From contig JAGVHI010000006.1 in assembly GCA_020056635.1 (NCBI GenBank), forward strand, positions 1-44,567: a stretch of DNA of 44,567 nucleotides, read 5' to 3'. Source of the stretch: an archaeon (GTDB lineage Archaea; Micrarchaeota; Micrarchaeia; Anstonellales; Anstonellaceae). Position 1 is the first letter of the stretch; the number at the start of each line of letters is the position of its first letter. The position numbers were made by a program, and so were the translations under genes. Of this stretch, positions 24,077 to 31,854 are shown in pieces. A model generated the notes under the pieces. It was not told where the DNA came from and ran no database searches. It saw only the letters and a program-made list of their open reading frames with translations.

Positions 24077-24091
24077 CACCTCTCCGAGGTG
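24077..24091 (-). promoter_or_regulatory. hppA: Inverted repeat covering the hppA ribosome site
   Basis: CACCTC (24077-24082), a TCC spacer, then GAGGTG (24086-24091). On the minus strand GAGGTG, the ribosome site of hppA, can pair with CACCTC immediately upstream. The TATA box predicts a start near 24085, so the second arm may lie at or outside the RNA 5' end. It is then either an mRNA hairpin that hides the ribosome site or a DNA operator at the start point. Confidence 0.5.
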
Positions 24092-24105
24092 ATTGAACTG
24101 ATAAG

Positions 24106-24113
24106 ATTTATAA
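24106..24113 (-). promoter_or_regulatory. hppA: TATA box of hppA
   Basis: ATTTATAA on the plus strand (TTATAAAT on the minus) sits 35-42 bp before ATG 24071. Confidence 0.6.
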
Positions 24114-24135
24114 GAAGTCGCTAGCCCGTGCTCTA

Positions 24136-24771
24136 TTATTTCGCTTTTCGCGCTGCGGCTTTCTGCTCCGCTGCAATCTCCCGCAACAATCCGATGACCA
24201 TCAAATCCAGCTTCGCAAAATCCGGATCATCGTTCGCATTATACAGCCTGTCGTGCTGTATGTTCCGCGAGCCGGCATTGCTCGCCAATATCACTTTAAT
24301 CCCAGCTTGCTTTGCACCCCTCGCAAATTCCATAATCTGGGGAATGCGCCACTCCTCAGTATCCATTATGATCAGATTCACGTTTTTCGGAAGAAGCGCG
24401 CCGGGCAGGTCTATCTCGCCTTTCATGTCAAGTGATGGCGCCGTATATTTTAGCTCGTTCCTTAAGTGCCCCCTATACCCCTCAAGGCTCTCCTGCCCAA
24501 GGAATGACACAAGGCATATCCTCATTCCCTTTGACAGCCTGGCAAAATCAGCCTTTATCATACGCACTTTACCGGTGCTTGGCTCAAGGCTGCCTCTTTC
24601 TACAACTTCCTTTGCACTTCTCAGAGCCTGTTCTCTATTGGCATCCGCAGTTCCGCGCCTGCCCATCATTCCCATCCTGCTTCTCGGTTCTGCTGGTAAC
24701 GTCTGTTTCCTTTTTGCCCTCTGCCTTTCTACAAGTGCAAAAATAAGCGGGCCGATAAATTTCTTATCCAT
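24136..24771 (-). CDS. Unknown alpha/beta protein
   Basis: 211 residues from ATG 24771 (TTG 24777 is in frame). The first 60 residues are basic and low-complexity. From residue ~70 an alpha/beta core begins: MRICLVSFLG, NVNLIIMDTEEWRIPQIMEF, GIKVILASNAGSRN. The stretch IIMDTEEWRIPQI...GIKVILAS vaguely recalls the second half of thymidine kinase-like P-loop folds, but no P-loop is present and I make no assignment. The tail AAEQKAAARKAK is a charged helix. It faces away from tRNA-Leu. Confidence 0.45.
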   Translation of the reverse strand: MDKKFIGPLIFALVERQRAKRKQTLPAEPRSRMGMMGRRGTADANREQALRSAKEVVERGSLEPSTGKVRMIKADFARLSKGMRICLVSFLGQESLEGYRGHLRNELKYTAPSLDMKGEIDLPGALLPKNVNLIIMDTEEWRIPQIMEFARGAKQAGIKVILASNAGSRNIQHDRLYNANDDPDFAKLDLMVIGLLREIAAEQKAAARKAK

Positions 24772-24854
24772 GTCCAAGCTTATGGCAAATCATGCTTTTA
24801 ATCCAAATCCCCCAGCGCACCAATCAATAAAAACTCGCCTTCCCTAATATTCCC

Positions 24855-25061
24855 GCGGGAGTCGCCTAGCGGTCAATGGCGCGAGGCTCAGGACCTCGTC
24901 CCTTAGTGGGTTCGTGGGTTCGAACCCTTTTCTTTCCCGGAAAGAAAAGCGTTCACGGAAAAGAAAGCCGTGACTGCGAAAAATATCGGAAGCTCCGCTT
25001 CACGTTTTTTCGCCCTGAAACATGGAAAGAAAAGGATTGCCCAAAAATCCCATCTCCCGCA
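24855..25061 (+). tRNA. tRNA-Leu (CAG anticodon) with a long T-loop intron
   Basis: Acceptor GCGGGAG (24855-24861) pairs perfectly with CTCCCGC (25054-25060), with discriminator A25061. Anticodon stem CGAGG/CCTCG (24882-24886/24894-24898) contains loop CTCAGGA with anticodon CAG (24889-24891), which reads CTG leucine codons. A class II variable arm (CCC...GGG around 24900-24910) supports leucine. T stem GTGGG (24914-24918) pairs with CCCAT (25049-25053). The T-loop between them carries about 123 extra bases. Spliced, the T-loop reads TTCGAAT and the tRNA is about 84 nt. Confidence 0.88.
24925..25047 (+). other. tRNA-Leu T-loop intron (~123 nt), strongly structured
   Basis: A perfect 12-bp helix joins 24926-24937 (CCTTTTCTTTCC) to 25024-25035 (GGAAAGAAAAGG). 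Inside are TCACGG/CCGTGA and GCGAAAAA/TTTTTCGC with an inner CGGA/TCCG hairpin. GGAAAGAAAAG also occurs at 24939-24949, so a second fold competes. The central splice helix is imperfect, so boundaries are approximate. Confidence 0.6.
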
Positions 25062-25082
25062 TTTATTGTCACAAAAATCCCA

Positions 25083-25125
25083 CCGGAACGCTGAAAGCGT
25101 TACGGGGTTATCGCGCCAGCGATAA
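25083..25125 (+). other. Two tandem hairpins between tRNA-Leu and taw1
   Basis: Hairpin 1: AACGCT/AGCGTT (25087-25092/25096-25101, loop GAA), extendable by CCG/CGG across a mismatch. Hairpin 2: TTATCGC/GCGATAA (25108-25114/25119-25125, loop GCCA). They lie 32-75 bases before the taw1 ATG. Could be a leader, processing site or small RNA. Confidence 0.4.
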
Positions 25126-25157
25126 GATCTCCCACATTTCTTTTCATGTGATCTATC

Positions 25158-26246
25158 ATGTCCCGAACCAAAGACCGCTCAAAGACAAAGAATTTCCGCC
25201 AACTTCTCAAGCAAGCAAAATCAATCCCAGAGCCGGTGCTAAAGAAGCTCGTGAAACAGAAATACCATATTATTGGAAACCACTCGGCTGTGAAAATGTG
25301 CGGCTGGACCGGAAAAAAAATCAAAGGCGGCATAGCCTGCTACAAAAATGCTTTTTACGGAATCGAATCCCACCGCTGCATCCAGTCCACCCCTGTGCTG
25401 CTTTTCTGCAACCACGCGTGTGTGTTCTGCTGGCGGATGATGCCCGAGGAAAGTTTAATACTAAACAAGCCAGCCTTTTCAGATACTCCTGCTCCCGAGT
25501 TTGAATGGGACAAGTCCGAAGCAATCGTGGACCAGTTCATCTCTGCGCACCGCAAAACCGTTTCAGGATTCGGAGGAAGCTCTCTAGTGGGCAAGACGCT
25601 TTTCAAGGAGGCAAACGACCCGAAGCACGTGGCGCTCTCGCTCACAGGCGAACCCACAATGTACCCTTACCTCTCGGATTTGCTCTCAGAGTTCCACAAG
25701 CGCGGCATCTCCACATTTCTGGTGACAAACGGCACATTCCCGGAAGCGATTGAAAAATGGGAAACCCTCCCAACGCAACTATATGTTTCGCTCGTAGCTC
25801 CGAATAAGGAAGTTTATCTCAAGGCAATCAGGCCAATCTCGCCAATTTTATGGGAAAAGTACATGAAAACACTTGCAATGTTCCCAGAGCTTGGAAAGAA
25901 AACAAGGACTGTACTAAGAATGACGCTAACAAGAAATGTGAATACCGCGCCAATCGAAGGCTACATTGAGCAAATCCTTATTGCAAAGCCCCATTATGCA
26001 GAGGTAAAAAGCATGGTGTTCGTAGGCGGCTCAAGAAATCCAAGCAGAGGGCTATCGTTCGATTCCATGCTCTCAATGGATGAGATTCGTGAATACGCAA
26101 AAAAGCTGGCAGACGCCACAGGATACCTGGTAGCTGCAGAGCATATCCCTTCCAGGATTGTTCTTTTATGCAGGGACAAGGAAGCGGTGAAAAAGCGGCT
26201 TATTGATTTCAAATTCCTGTTTCCAAATGCTAAAACGAGCTCTTGA
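25158..26246 (+). CDS. taw1: 4-demethylwyosine synthase (Taw1/TYW1 family), radical SAM
   Basis: 362 residues, the length of archaeal Taw1. The enzyme uses SAM and a [4Fe-4S] cluster to build the tricyclic wyosine base from m1G at position 37 of tRNA-Phe with pyruvate. The cluster motif CNHACVFCWR (C84, C88, C91) matches the CX3CX2C of this family. Two additional Cys (C48, C61) and KMCGWTGKK earlier are expected for its second cluster site. LSLTGEPTMYPYL and LVTNGTFPEAI are further family marks. ATG 25158 is preceded by a weak GTGAT ribosome site. Its end overlaps the convergent lysK by 17 bp. Confidence 0.93.
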   Translation: MSRTKDRSKTKNFRQLLKQAKSIPEPVLKKLVKQKYHIIGNHSAVKMCGWTGKKIKGGIACYKNAFYGIESHRCIQSTPVLLFCNHACVFCWRMMPEESLILNKPAFSDTPAPEFEWDKSEAIVDQFISAHRKTVSGFGGSSLVGKTLFKEANDPKHVALSLTGEPTMYPYLSDLLSEFHKRGISTFLVTNGTFPEAIEKWETLPTQLYVSLVAPNKEVYLKAIRPISPILWEKYMKTLAMFPELGKKTRTVLRMTLTRNVNTAPIEGYIEQILIAKPHYAEVKSMVFVGGSRNPSRGLSFDSMLSMDEIREYAKKLADATGYLVAAEHIPSRIVLLCRDKEAVKKRLIDFKFLFPNAKTSS

Positions 26247-27276
26247 GCCTCCCCATCGCCCCGCTCACTATTGAAATCGCCTTCTTGTACTCAGAAATTT
26301 CAACTACCTCTTCATCTGTATGGTCAAGCTTCGAATCTCCCGGCCCGTACGCAATTGTCGGAATGCCGGCAGGCCCTGTGATATTCATGTCCGCGCTCCC
26401 GCTCTTCTTCACGTACCTTGCAGTAAGCCCATGTTCCCGTATTGCAGGCACGAACGCGCGCACAAGCGGGTGATTAGGCTCAATCCCATACCCAGCAAGC
26501 TGCTCCTTTACCTCAATATGCACATTCTTTGGCAATATCGATTTCATCTTGTGCTCAATATCCAATGCGCTCTTCCCAGGCGGGAACCGCACATCAATGT
26601 CAAACTCAAGCTCCGAGGGAATGACATTTAGCACTTCCTTATCCCCGCACTTAACATGCGTAATATTCATGATTACAGAATCAAATGTCCCGTGCTGCGG
26701 GTAAGTGCTCCTCATTGCCTGGTAGAACTCAAATGTCCTCTCGACCGGGTTCTCCTCGCTCATTCCCGCGTGTGTTGCCTTCCCATGCGTCTTGCCCTCA
26801 ATCACCATGCGCCCCTTGTAAGCAATAATCACTCCACTCATGTTGCTCGGCTCCCCAAGTATCGCGAGCTTTGGCTTGCAGTATGTAAGAAGATGGTACG
26901 CACCCTTCGAAGTGGTGATTTCCTCTTCCACCACTCCCGCAACCATCACATTGTAATCAACATTTGCCTTAGCCGCACCGAACAATAGCGCAGCCATCGG
27001 GGACTTGGCATCCACTGCCCCTCTCCCAAATATTTTCCCGTTCTCATGCTTCACGGGCAGCTTTCCCGGGACAGTATCAATATGCCCGAACACAAGCAGG
27101 TCTATGGGCTCATTGCGCTTGCAATTGGTCGCAACTGCATTTCCAGCCTCATCTATCCAGCTCTCCATAAACCCCAATTCCTTCATCTGCGAATGAAGCA
27201 CTCGCGCAGCTGGCGCCTCGTGCCTGGAAGGGCTGTATGCCTCCACAAGCGCTAACAAAAATTCTGTTTCATTCAT
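26230..27276 (-). CDS. lysK: LysW-carrier lysine (or ornithine) hydrolase, M20 family
   Basis: 348 residues. It removes the finished lysine (or ornithine) from LysW in the last step. M20 metallopeptidase signs: VFGHIDTVPG, GRGAVDAKSPMAALLFG, AGVVEEEITTSKGA, LGEPSN (metal ligands H, D, E), and HADEE-like DHTDEEVVEI near the C-terminus. It is the last gene of the minus-strand operon, 29 bp after lysJ. Confidence 0.93.
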   Translation of the reverse strand: MNETEFLLALVEAYSPSRHEAPAARVLHSQMKELGFMESWIDEAGNAVATNCKRNEPIDLLVFGHIDTVPGKLPVKHENGKIFGRGAVDAKSPMAALLFGAAKANVDYNVMVAGVVEEEITTSKGAYHLLTYCKPKLAILGEPSNMSGVIIAYKGRMVIEGKTHGKATHAGMSEENPVERTFEFYQAMRSTYPQHGTFDSVIMNITHVKCGDKEVLNVIPSELEFDIDVRFPPGKSALDIEHKMKSILPKNVHIEVKEQLAGYGIEPNHPLVRAFVPAIREHGLTARYVKKSGSADMNITGPAGIPTIAYGPGDSKLDHTDEEVVEISEYKKAISIVSGAMGRLKSSF

Positions 27277-27305
27277 GATATCGCCTCAACCCTACCGCAT
27301 TCTGT

Positions 27306-28481
27306 TCATTGGACTATCTCTTCAAGCGCAGCCATCACCCTATCCGCATCTTCCCTTGTGAAAATCAGCGGAGGGACGAACCTAAGCACAGTGTCCCCTG
27401 CAGAAAGAGCAATCACTCCCTTTGCAGCCAGCGCAAGCAGGTATTCCTTCGCAGGCTTTTTCATCTCAACCCCGATTATTAGCCCCCTGCCCCTCACTTC
27501 CCTAATATCCTTTTTCCTCCCTGCAAGCTCCCTAAGCTTTGAAATGAAATATTCTCCAACATCCCTTGCATTCTCAAGCAGCCTATCCTTCTCAATAGTT
27601 TCAAACACCGCAAGCGAAGCTGCGCAGCAGAGTGGGTTCCCTCCGAATGTTGAGGTATGCTGCAATGGCTTTAGCGATGCCGCAACCTCCTCCCGCACAA
27701 TAGTTGCGCCCATAGGAAGCCCGCCCGCAATCCCCTTTGCTATGCACACAATATCTGGCTTTATCCCCTCATGCTCGCACGCGAACATCTTTCCAGTCCT
27801 TCCCATTCCTGTCTGAATCTCATCAACTATCAGAAGCGCGCCCTTCTGGTCGCAAATTTCCCGCACAGCCGTCAGATATCCCTCTGGAGGAACCCTAATG
27901 CCCCCTTCCCCCTGTATGCACTCCATGAACACCGCAGCAGTATTCTCATCCACTGCCTGCCTCATGGACTCCGCATCCCCATATCTTGCGTACTTCACCT
28001 GCTCCACAAGCGGGAGGAAAGGTTCCTTGTAAGCAGGCTTGAAAGTAAGCGACAATGCGCCCATGCTCTTGCCATGGAAGCCCATCATGCATGCTACAAA
28101 ATTCTTCCTCTTGGTATGCGCCCTTGCGAACTTGAGCGCTGCCTCTATCGCCTCTGCCCCGGAATTCGAGAGAAATGACCTGCTCACCCCCAATGGCTCG
28201 CCTATTTGCGCAAGCTTCGCAAGCAACCTTGCCCTCTTCTCATTCTGGAACAGCTCATAGCAAGTAATGAGCGTTCCAGCCTGTTCGCTCACAGCCTTCA
28301 CAAGCGCAGGGTGGTTATGGCCCAGAACCGCTACCGCAACCCCTGCAGCACAATCAAGGTATTCCTTCCCCTCAGTATCCCAAACCCTGCACCCCTGCCC
28401 CCTAGCAAGCGCAATGTCCCTCTTTGGGTAAACAGGTATCTCAAAGCGCTTTTCCATTTCCAATATTTCCTTTGTTTCCAT
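27306..28481 (-). CDS. lysJ: LysW-aminoadipate (or glutamate) semialdehyde aminotransferase
   Basis: About 391 residues from ATG 28481; GTG 28490 is an alternative. PLP-dependent class III transaminase, similar to ArgD/LysJ. SNSGAEAIEAALKFAR, FHGKSMGALSL, VDEIQTGMGRTG, and the cofactor lysine in CIAKGIAGGLPMG are all present. HTSTFGGNPLCCAASLAVFE follows. It converts the carrier-bound semialdehyde to the amine. Fourth enzyme gene of the operon, 13 bp after lysZ. Confidence 0.93.
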   Translation of the reverse strand: METKEILEMEKRFEIPVYPKRDIALARGQGCRVWDTEGKEYLDCAAGVAVAVLGHNHPALVKAVSEQAGTLITCYELFQNEKRARLLAKLAQIGEPLGVSRSFLSNSGAEAIEAALKFARAHTKRKNFVACMMGFHGKSMGALSLTFKPAYKEPFLPLVEQVKYARYGDAESMRQAVDENTAAVFMECIQGEGGIRVPPEGYLTAVREICDQKGALLIVDEIQTGMGRTGKMFACEHEGIKPDIVCIAKGIAGGLPMGATIVREEVAASLKPLQHTSTFGGNPLCCAASLAVFETIEKDRLLENARDVGEYFISKLRELAGRKKDIREVRGRGLIIGVEMKKPAKEYLLALAAKGVIALSAGDTVLRFVPPLIFTREDADRVMAALEEIVQ

Positions 28482-28494
28482 GCAATCCACTCAT

Positions 28495-29283
28495 TTACTT
28501 TGAAATATGCGTCCCCTTTCCCGAAAGCGCGGATGAAATTGGCGAATCCACTGTCCCATTCGCAATTATCACTTCCCCCACTCCGCCAGAAAGCGCTTCC
28601 CTCGCTGCCAATAGCTTTCTCTTCATTCCTCCAGTCGCCTTCTTAATCGCATCCTCTATTTGCGAAGCGCTCATTCTTGCAACCAACCCTTGCGGAAAGT
28701 TCTCATAATACCCGTCCACATCAGTCAGCAGCACGAGTCTCTGCGCCCGAATCGCAGATGCAATCATCGCTGCACTCCTGTCCCCATCCGAGTTCAAAGG
28801 TTCGAATTCCTCTGAAAGCGTTATTGGAGCAACCACTGGCGCAAACCCCTCCCGCAGCAATATTTGCAATAGCTTCGCATCCACCTTCTCAATCTTGCCT
28901 GTATAATCATCCCGAATCATCTTTGTTTTCCCGTTCTCCAAGCTTGTGAGTATTTTCCTCTTCGCACGGAGCATACTCCCATCCATTCCGCACAAGCCTA
29001 CTGCATTCACTCCGAGCTTCTGCAACCTCGCCACCAAGCTCTTGTTTATTTTTCCAGCAACCGCCATCATGAAAATCTCAATCATTTCCCTTGTAGTCCT
29101 GCGTGACTTGAACCCTTCTGGGGAAGTGATTTGCTCGACTTTCACTCCCATCCTTTCCGCAAGGTTCGTGGTTTCAGCAGCCCCGCCATGCACAAGCACA
29201 AACGGTTCCCCTAGCTTTGCTGCATCCGCAAGGAGCTTCTCCTCCTTTCCGAATATGCTCCCACCCATTTTGATTACTATCAT
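28495..29283 (-). CDS. lysZ: LysW-aminoadipate (or glutamate) kinase
   Basis: 262 residues from ATG 29283 (MIVIKMGGSIFGKEE); an in-frame start further upstream overlaps lysY. It belongs to the amino-acid kinase family (ArgB-like) and phosphorylates the carrier-bound side-chain carboxylate. VIKMGGSIF, FVLVHGGAAETTNLAERMG, GLCGMDGSMLRAKRK, LNSDGDRSAAMIASAI and GGMKRKLLAAREAL are all typical. It lies between lysY and lysJ. Confidence 0.93.
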   Translation of the reverse strand: MIVIKMGGSIFGKEEKLLADAAKLGEPFVLVHGGAAETTNLAERMGVKVEQITSPEGFKSRRTTREMIEIFMMAVAGKINKSLVARLQKLGVNAVGLCGMDGSMLRAKRKILTSLENGKTKMIRDDYTGKIEKVDAKLLQILLREGFAPVVAPITLSEEFEPLNSDGDRSAAMIASAIRAQRLVLLTDVDGYYENFPQGLVARMSASQIEDAIKKATGGMKRKLLAAREALSGGVGEVIIANGTVDSPISSALSGKGTHISK

Positions 29284-29320
29284 TTTCTCACTCGCCCATC
29301 CCGGTTCGCCATTCCATCCC

Positions 29321-30367
29321 CTAAATTGGATGCATTCCTGGCCTCCATAGCCCTTCCTTCTCATCCAGCCCGAACATGAGGTTCATGCACTGGATTGCCT
29401 GCCCCCCGCTCCCCTTCACCAAGTTGTCAATCGCGCTCATCACAACCACCCTTGGCATTGTGGGGTCAAGCTCGAACCCTATATCGCAGAAATTGGTTCC
29501 CACCACCATTTTGGGCTCAGGATACCGGTACAGCGTTCCCTTTTCCTTCACCAATCTCACAAACGGGCTGTCCCGATAAAACCCCCTATACGCTTTCCAC
29601 ATGTCAATATCCGCCAATTGCTTTGGCAGCCAGCAATGCACAGTGCTCATTATGCCCCTGACCATTTCCACAGCATGCGGGGTGAGTCCAACCCTTACCT
29701 GCCTTCCAGCAAGCAAGCTCATCTCCTGCTCTATTTCTGCGGTATGCCGATGCCCAGTCGGCTTATATGACCTCACAACCCCCTGCCTTTCCGGGTGATG
29801 GGTTGAAATGTCAAAGCTCGCGCCAGCAGCAGCGCTTCCGATCTTGGCGTCTGCAATAATCCTCTCAGTGTCTATAAGCCCGTTCTTCACCAATGGCGCA
29901 AGCGCCAGTATCACTGAGGTGGAAAGGCAGCCTGCGGCTCCCACGAGCTTCGCATTCCTAATCTCCTCGTGATGCAGCTCCGGAATCCCAAGCACGGCTT
30001 GCGAGAGCAGCTCCGGATGCCTGTGCTTGGTGTAATATCGCTCGTAAGTTTGCGCATTCCTCAGCCTAAAATCCGCTGACAAATCAATGATTTTCATTCC
30101 GCTATTCATGAACTCCGCCACGTAATCCATGGCCTTCTCATGAGGGGTGCAAAGGAACACCACATCCGAATCGCGCTTCATATCCTTCACTGAGCTGAAC
30201 TTCTGCTGCGAAAAGCTCCTCAAGTTCGGGTGTATTTTGGTTGCAAACTCGCCTGCGAACCTCTCGCTTGTAATCTCTTGCACCTGCACTTGCGGGTGCA
30301 TGAGCAACAAGCGGTAAAGCTCGCCCCCAGTATAGCCGGATGCCCCAATTACGCTTGCCTTAATCAT
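29321..30367 (-). CDS. lysY: LysW-aminoadipate (or glutamate) phosphate reductase
   Basis: 348 residues. NADPH-dependent reductase of the ArgC type. IGASGYTGGELYRLL binds the nucleotide. The active-site Cys is in GAAGCLSTSVILAL. THHPERQG, TPHAVEMVRGIM, and DNLVKGSGGQAIQCMN are standard. It reduces the carrier-bound acyl phosphate to the semialdehyde. 13 bp after lysX. Confidence 0.94.
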   Translation of the reverse strand: MIKASVIGASGYTGGELYRLLLMHPQVQVQEITSERFAGEFATKIHPNLRSFSQQKFSSVKDMKRDSDVVFLCTPHEKAMDYVAEFMNSGMKIIDLSADFRLRNAQTYERYYTKHRHPELLSQAVLGIPELHHEEIRNAKLVGAAGCLSTSVILALAPLVKNGLIDTERIIADAKIGSAAAGASFDISTHHPERQGVVRSYKPTGHRHTAEIEQEMSLLAGRQVRVGLTPHAVEMVRGIMSTVHCWLPKQLADIDMWKAYRGFYRDSPFVRLVKEKGTLYRYPEPKMVVGTNFCDIGFELDPTMPRVVVMSAIDNLVKGSGGQAIQCMNLMFGLDEKEGLWRPGMHPI

Positions 30368-30380
30368 ATCAAATCAACCC

Positions 30381-31229
30381 CTATCTCTTTGCAACGCCCA
30401 TGAAAAAATCAATCATCTTCCCGGGAAGGTCTACTCCAGTTGGCGCAATCGAGTTCCTAAACTCGGCGGTATGGTTCACCTCGTGCACCATCACCCCTTC
30501 CTTCCCCTCCATCATATCCACCCCGTAAATCCCGTTCCCCGCAAGAGCGGCGCTTGCCCGCACTGCAAGTTCCTTCATTTCAGGTGTAAGCGCGCATCCG
30601 CTTGCGCTCCCGCCCCTCCCGGTATTGGTAATCCAGCCAGGCGAGCTTCGGTAAATCGCACCAACCGCCTCGTTCCCAATCACAAACGCCCGAATATCCC
30701 TGCCCGGCTTTTGCACGAACTCCTGCAGGTAGTAAATTTTCTGCCAAACGTTCCCCATCTCTTCCCTGCTCTCAATCGCAGCCTCAAACGCATCCCAGTC
30801 ATTCAGCTTCTGCACCATCCTTGCCCAGCTGCCCACTACTGGCTTTATCACAAGCGGGAATCCCAACTGCTCCGCAGCCTTCCTCGCGCTCTGGGGCGAG
30901 CACGCAACAATGGTTCTCGGAGTGGGTACTCCTGCCCTTGCAAGCGCAAACGAGGTGGATGCCTTGTCCCCAAACAGCCTTTGCGCTGCATAGGAATTCA
31001 CAACAGGCACGCCCGCGTTCTCCAAGTACTGCGTAATGTACAGGCTCCTAGAATAGCTCGAGGACCGCTGCAGTATCGCATCAAACTTCCCAAGCTCCCC
31101 TGTCTCGTGCGCATCCATCACAATATCCGAATCATTTATTTTCTCAAGCTCCGCTCCCCTCACCCTCGCCGCTTCGCAGAGCTGCTTGTTCTCCACAGTT
31201 ATGATTGAATACACGACCCCCAATCTCAT
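30381..31229 (-). CDS. lysX: LysW ligase for aminoadipate (or glutamate), ATP-grasp
   Basis: 282 residues. ATP-grasp ligase of the RimK/LysX family; attaches the amino group of aminoadipate (or glutamate) to the C-terminal Glu of LysW. Seen: RLFGDKASTSFALARAGVPTP, FPLVIKPVVGSWARMV, YYLQEFVQKPGRDIRAFVIG and the metal-binding EVNHTAEFRNS. NTGRGGSASGCAL is the typical loop. Sequence alone does not tell LysX (lysine) from ArgX (arginine). 25 bp after lysW. Confidence 0.93.
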   Translation of the reverse strand: MRLGVVYSIITVENKQLCEAARVRGAELEKINDSDIVMDAHETGELGKFDAILQRSSSYSRSLYITQYLENAGVPVVNSYAAQRLFGDKASTSFALARAGVPTPRTIVACSPQSARKAAEQLGFPLVIKPVVGSWARMVQKLNDWDAFEAAIESREEMGNVWQKIYYLQEFVQKPGRDIRAFVIGNEAVGAIYRSSPGWITNTGRGGSASGCALTPEMKELAVRASAALAGNGIYGVDMMEGKEGVMVHEVNHTAEFRNSIAPTGVDLPGKMIDFFMGVAKR

Positions 31230-31254
31230 TTGCTCGCCTCTTGTGAAAACTTCT

Positions 31255-31425
31255 CTACTCGCCCCAGTCCTCCTGCACCTCTGGCGCTTTCTGCACTGCA
31301 GGCGGGTTCACTACGGTCACTTCCAGTTTGCATCCGCAATCCGGGCAGGAAACAATCTCCCCTACCTCTACATTTGCAGCAAGCGCAATTATCCCAGCGC
31401 ATTCAGGGCATTCAGCATCTGCCAT
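31255..31425 (-). CDS. lysW: LysW amino-group carrier protein
   Basis: 56 residues: CPEC (C6, C9) and CPDCGC (C27, C30) form the zinc site. The C-terminus EDWGE is the conserved signature whose last glutamate is joined to the substrate. The upstream in-frame codons are dropped because MADAECPEC matches family starts. It is the carrier for all the following operon enzymes. Gap to lysX 25 bp. This is a strong marker for the LysW-type pathway. Confidence 0.96.
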   Translation of the reverse strand: MADAECPECAGIIALAANVEVGEIVSCPDCGCKLEVTVVNPPAVQKAPEVQEDWGE

Positions 31426-31456
31426 ATTACCAATCCTCCTATCCAATATATTATTA

Positions 31457-31771
31457 TCAGCATCCGATATGCTCGCCAGGACAGTCAGTTTCCCTAATCT
31501 CGTCACCCCGGTGTGCATTCTCCCAAATCCTGGTCGATACCAGATCGCGAGGCCTGATGCTCGGTTTTCCTTCCGCAATATTCAGCTGGTGCAGCGTTTC
31601 CTCAAGTTCCATTCTTATTGCCGCAGCCGCCTCCTTATCCACTCCGCCCCTCCTCAGCCTGAACGCAAGCCTCTCCCCTGCTCCCGCAAGCCTGCATATC
31701 CCATTCACGACTTTCCTTGCGGCGTCCAGCCTGGCTGCTTGCGCAGATGGCTTGGTCTGGGGGTTACTCAT
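31457..31771 (-). CDS. Small helical protein upstream of lysW
   Basis: 104 residues, rich in Ala, Arg, Glu and Leu, mainly helical. It carries an Arg-rich stretch (RLAFRLRRGG), and no motif was recognised. Its stop is 31 bp before the lysW start, so it may be the first gene of the lys transcript. A perfect 16-bp palindrome lies 27-42 bp upstream of its ATG. Function unknown. Confidence 0.45.
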   Translation of the reverse strand: MSNPQTKPSAQAARLDAARKVVNGICRLAGAGERLAFRLRRGGVDKEAAAAIRMELEETLHQLNIAEGKPSIRPRDLVSTRIWENAHRGDEIRETDCPGEHIGC

Positions 31772-31797
31772 GCTTCCACCTGCATCTCTTCTGCAGC

Positions 31798-31813
31798 TGT
31801 ATATTAATATACA
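31798..31813. promoter_or_regulatory. Perfect 16-bp palindrome, TATA/operator of the lys transcript
   Basis: TGTATATTAATATACA equals its reverse complement. It sits 27-42 bp ahead of ATG 31771, where a minus-strand TATA box is expected, and contains TATA-like cores on both strands. A dimeric repressor site overlapping the promoter is plausible. Confidence 0.45.
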
Positions 31814-31825
31814 TTATGTTAACAA

Positions 31826-31854
31826 AATAACAAAAATTAGTCTGTTTTGTTATT
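31826..31854. repeat. 10-bp inverted repeat around a stop codon
   Basis: AATAACAAAA (31826-31835) and TTTTGTTATT (31845-31854) are exact inverse copies with a 9-nt spacer. The stop codon of the upstream minus-strand gene (31837-31839) lies in the spacer. Could act as a terminator hairpin or a DNA site. Confidence 0.5.

Noticed and set aside
24914-24930. A compact T-arm GGG-TTCGAA-CCC at the tRNA-Leu, which would need no intron
   Set aside because: The bases after it do not match the acceptor stem, whereas 25054-25060 matches it perfectly in seven pairs.
24925-25047. C/D box guide RNA inside the tRNA-Leu intron
   Set aside because: A single CTGA is present but no matching C box (RTGATGA) was found.
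25072-25083. Second CAAAAATCCCAC as an alternative 3' end of the tRNA-Leu T stem
   Set aside because: It pairs well with GTGGG but is not followed by a matching acceptor strand.
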